Origin: Isoetes taiwanensis
Taxonomy: Eukaryota; Streptophyta; Lycopodiopsida; Isoetales; Isoetaceae
Direction of reading: 5' to 3'
Assembly (NCBI GenBank): GCA_021234155.1
Contig: JAJEKV010000004.1
Coordinates: forward strand, 5,518,109 to 5,582,108
Length of the DNA stretch: 64,000 nucleotides
The position numbers and the translations under genes were made by a program. The notes under the pieces were generated by a model. The model ran no database searches and was not told the DNA's origin. It saw only the letters and a list, made by a program, of their open reading frames with translations. Shown here piece after piece: positions 37,201 to 46,200 of this stretch; position 1 is the first letter of the stretch, and each line of letters begins with the position of its first letter.

Positions 37201-40200
37201 TGGCGTCCATCTTCAGTTATGGGTGCATTCTCTCTTATATCAGCAGATGTTCTTGCTATACCTGTTTCCTTAGGATGAATCTCTGGGATTAGAATCGGGT
37301 CGGAACTAAAATCATTGAGGTGGACCTGTTCATCTCTTGTTCGCGCATTAAAATCACCAACCAAAATCACATCTCCAAAAGTGGAAAATTCCGCAATATC
37401 CATATAGAGTGCTTGATATGGGGAGGCTCCCTCATATATTTCTTGGTCTGTATAATCCGAGCCTTTAGGAGGAAAATAGCATGCTGCAATATATAGATCT
37501 CAACATGGAGATCTAGAGAGCTTGATCCAAATAAAACTTGCTTTATCAACCTTTTTCACTACCTGTAATGTCTTTGCAAGATTCTTGCGAAATAGAACTC
37601 CTACCCCACCCGAGCCTTTGAAAATGTCTTTATTTGGTGGAATCTTCCTATACACCGATTCCTATAAGTATCCCTCAATGGTTGGAAGACTTTCCTCTTC
37701 CACTTCCCATGTTTCTGTAAGAAAAACGATATCTTTCTCTTTTATGACATCCATAAAATTCCAGGCTCATTCCATAGTTTCCCATTGCAGTTCCAGACTG
37801 CCAGTGATAACGAGCCTGTGGTCTCATAGACCCTCAATCCCTATTTGGGATGCTTATCCCTGATGATCACTCGGCCATCCCGATAAACAGCCCACTTATG
37901 TTCTTTCCGAGCTTTCATGACTTCTTCTAAACACTTCCTCTTAAGTTCCACTTGCATCATGGTTAGATCTTCATCCATGAAAATATCTGGGAATTTCTGT
38001 AAGTTCCTCCTTCTTTTCAAAGCTTCCAGCCTCGCTTTTGCTGACCGAAAGCGGATAATCAATGCTGGGCTGCGAGTTCCATTGTTCACCTTCCAGGATC
38101 TATCAATTTCATGATCTTGGATATCCAGATTATGCTGGACAAAATCAATTGCTGCTTTGGAAGGATCTGATAAATCCTTCAATCCTGTAACTCTGATATT
38201 GAAAGAAAGAAAGAAAGATTTATTAACGTCTACGTAAGACCCGAAGGGTCTATGAGACCATAACATAAACAGAATTCAAGACCTTCAGGAGGAAAACCCT
38301 CCTGTTATCTAAAGTATGGAAACAAAAATATTAAGTTTAACAATTGAAAATCAAAAAATCTGCTCAGATAGGATTTGATGGAAACAGCCCATTCGTTCCT
38401 GTGACTGCTGCAAAATACTTCATAATACCCCTTCTTGGCCTGCTTTGCTGCTTGCTGCTTGGCCTCTTCTGGAAAGACTTTTTATGTTTCATGGCTGCTG
38501 ATCGTTTTATCTTCTTAGACAGTGCCAAAGTTACCCCTTTAGGGTCAGGATACTTCCTCTTCTGTGGTGAGTCTACTAACCTCTTATCATCGTTTGTCTC
38601 AGATGAAAAGAAATCAGTTATTTCTGTTTGCTTTATGGGCTCTCCTTTGCTCTTCTTCTAAGGTGGCTGAAATGGTGTTTTTCATATCATTTAATGGTTC
38701 AGTAGGTCTGTGCTTCCTAACCACTTCAACCCACTTATTAGTTTCTGCTTGTTGTTCCTTAACAACTGTCTGTAATTCCTCAATTTTGTCAATCTGATTT
38801 GACTGTGCTTTGATGCTGATAATTTCCTTCTCCTGCTCTGCCACAGTGGCTTTCAATTTCATTATTCTAGAGTCCTGCTCTACCACCTTAGCCTTCAAGC
38901 TTACCAGTTCTGTTTCAATTCTGAACATCCTGTCATGCATTTCACTCAGATGTCTATTAGAGATTTCGATCATTATGTCTGATCCAGCAGTGGGTGAATA
39001 GGGAGTGCCAACTCCTGCATTGCACCTAGTCCGTGATTGAACTGGGGTGTCTATCGGTGAAACAAATGCAAAAACTACAACATCCCCCGTGTGCCAGTGC
39101 AAAGCTTCTGTTCTGCTAAGACTAACAGTAGTTTGCTTCCTTGGTACCCAAATAATCAGAGGCTAAAACCAAAAAAGGAAACATAGCCTGGACTTTTGAA
39201 GATCAATATTATTTCCTGCATTGATCAGCATCTGTATAAATAAGAAGTGTAGGATGATCTTGCTGCTTATAATCAAGCCTTCAGTTATAGTACCCTTGAG
39301 ATAAAATAAAATTCTTTTGGCTGCTGGCCAATGTAACTGTGCCACATTTTGCATGAATCTGCTTACCTGGAAAAGCAAACGTGATGTCTGGCCTTGTAAC
39401 TGTAAGATAGATTAGTGATCCAACCGTCTGCACATTGTAGCATCACAAGGTTCTCCAGATGAAATGAAGACAAGATTGATACCTGACCCATAAGATGTGA
39501 CAGCAGCTTTGCAATCTTGCATGAAAAAACTAGCAAGTAAATTATGAATAAACTTGCTCTGTGTGATTTGTATAAAAGTATGATGCTGTTTAATCTCAAC
39601 TACTAAACAAAAATGCAGTAGGCCTAGATCTGTAACCTCAAAGTGAAGATGGACTTCATATGCTTGATTTGAGAGATCAAATGATCTGCATCCCCTATAA
39701 AAATGGAATCATCAACATAAGAAGTTGAGATACAAATTTGCTCACCATCTGTTTTATATTGTAGACCATTAAATCCCTGTGACAATGATATAGTGGCGCT
39801 TGGGAGAGATTTAGCAATAATGATATTCTAGCCGACACGTGGATCAAGACAACTACATAAAGGTTAAGGTTCGGAATTAATAGGGAAACCCTTATTGAAG
39901 GCCACAAAAGGTATGGGGCATAAAACAGGAACTAGGGGTAAATGTTAGGTAGCATCCAACAACAAGAGGAACAACCAGAAGCAGAGACCTGGCAGAAAAC
40001 CAGCAGCATCCTAAGTGGTTCTGATTTTGGCAGATCTAACCGGCGCCAACGACATCCGTCTTCAACAATTCCTCCTTCAGGCTTACTCTTGGCTGTCAGC
40101 TGCTTGGTTGAGGACCGCCTGAGTCTTTCTGGCATGCATTCTCCCTTCCTTTGCCAAATCCTGATTCTTAGATAAAATAAGCCTTGATCCTAGATTCTGG

Positions 40201-43200
40201 TCTAATTGCTAAAGGGAATTCTCTAGTGGCTTCTTGTTTTCATCATCTCTTCTTATAACAAATTGTGACCTTTCCCATGACTTTCCTTGCTCGGAGAGCT
40301 CGGTTGGGTGGACTGCTTTAGCCGCAAGAGTTGGTACTTGTCTCTATTCTTTCTGTTATATTATTTAGATCGTGATTTTATTGCCCAAAAACTTCTTCAT
40401 TCCTATCAGACTACATGAAAATATTTTTCTTTTTTCAGACTATAAAGACTTTTCTTTTAAATTGGCACACAAAATGTTCCTCTCCCTTGGTAATAAAGCC
40501 TGGTGGCTGCTCCATGTAAATGAGTTCATGGTGGACCATTGCGGAAAGCACTCTTAAAGTCCAACTGGCACCTCCTGCTAGCTGCAAGAGGAATAACTGC
40601 TCTGACAGTTGAGACACAGGAGCAAAAGCTTCCGTGTAATACAGACCAAATATTTTATTGTTAGTCATCACTAAACTGGCCTTGTGCTTTGCAATACTTT
40701 CATCTGCAGTAAACTTTGTTTTATATACACATTTGTTTGCCAATTACATGCCATTCTTGAGGTCGAAGCACCAAATCCCAAGTGCCCTGCTTCATAAACA
40801 TGGAATATTCTTCCTGCATGGCATCAAGTCTGCAGCCACAGCCTCATTAAAATACTGGGCATCCTTATGATTTTGAATTCTTTGGCCATGAGAGCATAAC
40901 TACATGACTGTGTATTAGGAAGAAGACCAAGAAGTCTCCTAGACTTCTCACCAGATAACCTTATAGATGCAGAATACAAAGCTGATGATTTAAAAAAATT
41001 TGTTCAAGTTGGAAGATGCAAGATTGTGGATGCATTCAAAGCTCCTACATTTCCTCCCATGCCCAAAAAAAGGGGGAGATGGATAATTTGCACAAAAATA
41101 GCGAAACACCTCATCAGCAGCCATGAAACATAAAAGGTCTTTCCAGAAGAGGCCGAGCATCAAGCATCAAAGCAAACCAAGAAGGGGTATTATGAATTAC
41201 TTTGCAGCAGTCACAGGAACGAATGGGCTATCTCCATCAAACCCTATCTGAGCAGATTCTTAGATTTTCACTATAAGTTTAGTTAACTCAATATTTTTGT
41301 TTGCATACTTTATATAACAGGAGGGTTTTCCTCCTGGAGGTCCTGAATTCTGTATGTGTTATGGTCTCATAGACCCTAGGGGTCTTACATAGACGTTAAT
41401 AAATCTTTCTTTCTTTCTTTCTTTCATCCACACAATGCTTTCCTATTCATATGACAAAATGTTGTTGCAGCTCTGTGAAGATTCTAACACATTGTTCATT
41501 CTAGCTTTCTCAAAAATTGGTGTCCCATGTACTGTATGCATTTTTACAATTCATAATGCCTGAGCTCTTTGGAATCTGCATTGGTGGTACAAGTAAAACC
41601 ACTCACAGAAATAGTTGGAGAGCCTTGAGAAATATACTCGTCATGAAGATATATAAGCCAATATTCAAACATATGATCCAATGCATAAGCCGCATCCAAG
41701 ACATCATTTAGATCTCCTGAACTAATAAAGACTGCAATGGTAAACGTTCTGCAGGAATAAGCTGTACATGACTAGCAGTTAAGTCCCTATTGATGAGCCA
41801 AGATGTGGAAAAAGATGACTAATGAGCTCCAAGTCAAATGAAGATCAGAACCATAATCATCTCTCTATTCTTCATCTTCAACAAAATTTAACACTCCCCG
41901 AGATAAATACTTGGTGGGACTTTATATCATACATCTTCTAACCTTATGTTGCGTAGGATAACCCACGAAAATACACTTGGTTGCCTTTTACAGACAGTTT
42001 TCCCTTTTTCTTTGAAGTCCATGGGAACACCGCTTAGACTAAACGACCCAGAGATGATATTGGCATATAATAGAGGTTAATGCAGCAGCTCCAAAGGAAA
42101 CTCAGGCCTATAAGATTGGGTATGGGTTTTGAGGCTGCTTACATTGTACTCCAAAATATGAGACTTGAGGGTAGGTAATCCTTGTTCCATATCCAGTGCC
42201 AAAAACTTCCAACAGCTCAAGTTTAACGAAATCAAATGGACTCTTCTCAGTAAGGTACATCTTTCCATTCCCAAAAATAATGGTCTTCATCAAAAGTAGA
42301 AATATACAGAAGATTAGCACTAAATTCTGGGAGATGACTCACATTGAGAACCCTTGCTGACTGTATTTTGAGATAGACACACATTTTCATTCCTCATAGA
42401 ATAATCTTCTTTAGAATTAGAGAGATACCTTGTTCATGTTAAGTGACAAGAAACACCAGAATTCTTCATTTAATGAGAGACTGATTATTGGCTGTGTAGG
42501 CTAGATTCCATTGGTAAGCATAGAGGATAAAATTGCTGCAACATGAATTTCATGGTGTGAAAAAGAAGTCTGAGAAGTAGCAGAAGCAGCAGAGCAACTA
42601 GAATTAGAATTCTTAACATCCTTTTAAAATCCGAACAGTGATTTCTGTAATGGCCTTTTTGCAACAATGCGAAGACATCATATGAGATTTGTCCTTCCTT
42701 GGTCTATCATCCTGCTTCTGTTTTCGCCTGATTGAGCTCAAAAGGCTTTGCTGAAAGTCTTGAACCTGCAATTGTTCCTTTTCAACTTATTGGACTTTGC
42801 ATAACCTTTCCACCTCTTGACTTTGGGTCTTCAACAGCAACTAGGCTTTCTTATCTTCTGCAAGTTTGCTGCTGGCACCCCAAGTTGGATCCAACATGGA
42901 ATTTCCATGGATGGAGGATATTGTATCCCTGCTATGGTTAGTATGTTTAAAATGCGTCTCTATAATTTTCAATAAAGATTTGCATGTCCTCATGATATAC
43001 CTGGAGAAGAAAACAGTCCCATCTGTTTGGGGCATTATTTTTATGGGAATGAAGGTTTCAGAAAGTTCCTAGCAGTCTCCTCTACTTGTCTGCATGCCAA
43101 TGGTCACGTTCTACGAACAAAAATAAAGGTTTCAGATAGTTCCTAGCAGTCTCCTATACTTGTCTGCATGCCAATGGTCAGGTTCTACCCACTATTTCTA

Positions 43201-46200
43201 AATATATGAAGTCTCTCACAGCAACATTATGAGTGTAATGAAGGAAGGGGCTTAAGCTGCTGCTATGGAGTCTAAATTGCTGTATTGCTTTAATAAAAAA
43301 CTAACAGGGCAGATTGGTCAGTCTCAAAAGCCATACCATAATGCTGTAATATGGTTCCTATGATCCCAGGAGTTATCTTAGCAGTTTTACATCGGAGATG
43401 ATAGAAATGTCTATATTCCGAAGAAAAGGGGATGATGGTAAGGGGCAGGAAAATATGGATCAAGACCAAAATTATCTGGCAGCCATGGTTGATTCTGTGG
43501 CTAAGTTTGCTTCATAATATGGTGCAGTCCTCCCTGGCAGTGTTCAATCTCGGGGAGATGTTAGAAATATATTCAATTAGCATCTCATTTCTATATACCT
43601 TCAGCCAAGCTAATCCTCATGGGGGGTTGTTATGATGACTAGGTCTGCTGACCCGGCATACTGCACGCCTGCTGCTGACATATAAGTCATAGTCACAGAG
43701 CATTATCTTAGTTATTTGCTTTCTAGCTAGACTGTTTCTATTAGACGCTTCATCCTGTTGTATCTTCTTCCACTTTCATATGCATAGATCCAAAGTCTTC
43801 ACAGACATTTGACAAAAACTAGAGGAATTACCGCCCGTAACGGCTAACAGAGTTCCTCCAGTTAGGGCTGCTGCACCAATAATGCCCCCATGCTTCCACT
43901 TATCCCAGTAACTTTTCTTTTCTTCAGTGTCCTCAGTCGAAGTGTCCTGCTTCTCCTTCCGCGCAGCCATTGCTATGTGCGCAACCAGAATCTCCATCGC
44001 TGCCTGCACAAGCAAACCAACCTTTTATTAGCTGATAATTCAGCTCCTTTAGTTGCTCAATGAAGGTGCAGTGGTGCATGTGCTTTTAAAGTGATATAAG
44101 GAACCAATCTACATGACCAAGAACAAGAATGCAACAGATGGTCCCAAACACGCAGCATGGTTAGTGGCCCAAAGGCGTGCACAGCAATATGGGGTAAAAC
44201 ATGATGAGGTGTTCACCCCAGCGGGCAGGTTGTCAATCAGGATAAACAGCAACAAAAGGATAGCAGATAGGATGCGTTTCGTCTGTGTTCCCAAGCAGAT
44301 CAAACTAGCTGCTTTCGAATTGGCTTCAACATGCACTTGAGATCAAGCAAGCCTAGATAGGCCTCAAAGAGACCTCGCCAGGACTCATAATTTAAACCAT
44401 CCAAAACTGGATTGGCTGTCACCATGACCAATACAAAATCTCTTCATAAATATTTAAAGTCCTGAAAAGCTGATTTTTTTCTGAGACTAAAAGACACTAA
44501 ACGGAATGGTCTAGACTGACAAATGACTTTAAAAATTACACCGTATTCTTACGTAAGTTTCCCTGATCTGCAACAAGAAAGTACAAGCTGACCCTGATAG
44601 CTCTGGTACATGCAGTATTTTCCTCCATGGGATCTATTATTCTAAATTTGGTTCTTCAGCCAGAACAGTATCCCATATAATTGTAAATAGTGAATCAATA
44701 ATATCAGCAAAAATGTAAATAGCCAAATTTATATACTAACCACTTTGCTCCATTTCATGTTAAACCAAGTTGATAACAAACGCAAAGCTACGCGGTGTCG
44801 CGCATCATATCCCTGTTTTATCACGTCACTTGATATGCAGGCCACCAACAGCTCGTACAACACCGCTATTTTCCTCTGGCTGGGAAGAATACTTGCCAAA
44901 TCCTCTTCTCCTGGTTTTATTTCGGGGAGCTTTCTAGAACTTCCAACCATGTCATCTTCTATATCCGAGTCTGCTTTACATGTACAACTCTTTGAGATGG
45001 CTGGTGGCGAACAAGCTTCCTGTGTTCTCGCATCCATCGCATGTACTGCATTTGCAAGCTCCCCCTCTGATATTTTACTGCATTGTAACGTTGATGAACT
45101 GCTATTATCGTCTTCGGCAAGGAGCCTGATAAACTAGGAAAGACACAAAACAAAATCTTAGATCAAGAGAACCATTTCCTTAATTTACTTTCTCAGTATG
45201 TATATGGATAGGAAAAACAGTCAAGGAAAACAAAGCTAATTAAAAACATCACACGTTTGATTGGTGCGATAATGCAAAGGATCCACTGCTAGTTGACAAG
45301 AGTCGAAAATACTAGAGAACTCAAAAAAAATATTTCAAACCAGATTGCCTAAATGGGACACTGGATGGCTCCATTGAAAACACAATTGACTGACAATGTT
45401 GGATAACATGGCTCATGATGCATGTTCGTAGAATACATGTATTTGTAGCATTCCTCCTAAAAGTGAAGATCAGCATGAAACTGTAGTTGTTTAAGCAGTT
45501 CTCTCCAACTGCAGAATTGAACATCTCCCATTGTTTCACAACCCATGTAAAGTGCAAATGTGCTGATATGCAGTCACAAGAAAAGAGCAAGCAACAAGAG
45601 ACCTTGGAGTCTTTGATTTTAAGACTCATATGGGGAAGTTCAGCCAGCAACTTCTCCATAAGAATCTGAAGCCACAATACTCTTTTTGAACATGACCTCC
45701 TTAATTTTTAACCACCTAGGACCCACCTCATTGATTCTCCCTTGAACTGTATTTGGGGGACTCAAAAAATGCACACTTTCTACTGAATTCTTCCCTTAAC
45801 TGAGTATATTCTCATCTTTACTTTCGGCTTCATTATGTTGCAGAAAGACATTTCCACTTAGTATAGAATGAAAAAGAACCGCCACAACTGCTGAAAATTA
45901 ATGCTAGTAGAACCATCCATCGATCCTATTTTTGGAAACCTCGGGTCAAGAGTAGTAAGAGAAAGGTTATCCATCTTAGTAAAAGCTAAAATTTGGCTTG
46001 CACTCCTAAAGTGACCCCTTTGACCACACTTAGTACATATTCAATAAGGACATCAATCAGCTACTGCCCTTTATCTCCAAGAGAAAACAACTACCTTAAC
46101 AATCACAAAGTAGGGGTCGATAAATGCTTGGCACTTTGATAAATTGTTTGGTCCCATGCTTTTGGAAGCTTAGGCCTGCAATATGAGTGACGGCAGTAGT

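Larger units (their letters stand above)
34103..39105 (-). mobile_element. L1-type LINE, nearly full length, minus strand
   Basis: From 39105 downward come the ORF1 coiled coil (39090-38660), the ORF1 RRM part (38200-37841), an endonuclease (about 37800-37100, with VGDFNART), a linker (36740-36340), the reverse transcriptase (36336-35501, with ILLYADDVVLIS), the C-terminal region (35359-34916) and a cysteine/histidine zinc motif (CPMCDLNMVELEEHFIFTC, about 34680). A basic tail protein (34412-34200) follows. The last 60 or so bases and the microsatellite tail are missing. A same-family 3' fragment is inserted in ORF1. Several frame breaks make it non-autonomous today. Confidence 0.9.
33735..43760 (-). 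mobile_element. Ty1/Copia element interrupted by a LINE (TMCO4 intron 4)
   Basis: Decayed minus-strand polyprotein pieces run in Copia order. They are a gag zinc knuckle (KKGHYRNHCSDF, about 42650), the integrase C-terminal motif (QVYFRGLSY ... KMYDIKSHQVFISGSVKF, about 41990-41900), the RT start (AMQEEYSMFMKQGTWDL, CVYKTKFTADESIAKHKASL, TEAFAPVSQL, about 40830-40440) and RT/RNase H (SRFMQNVAQLHWPAAKRILF ... WVPRKQTTVSLSRTEAL, to about 39110). Similar flanks (GACATATAAG(T/C)CATAGTCAC) at about 33770-33790 and 43676-43696 may be LTR remnants. The reading stops within RNase H where the LINE begins, which suggests the LINE inserted there. Confidence 0.7.

Noticed and set aside
45321-45677. Possible extra TMCO4 exon (ILMEKLLAELPHMSLK before a GT)
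   Set aside because: Exon 2 (GP) joins exon 3 (FIRLLAED) in phase and matches the family length without it.
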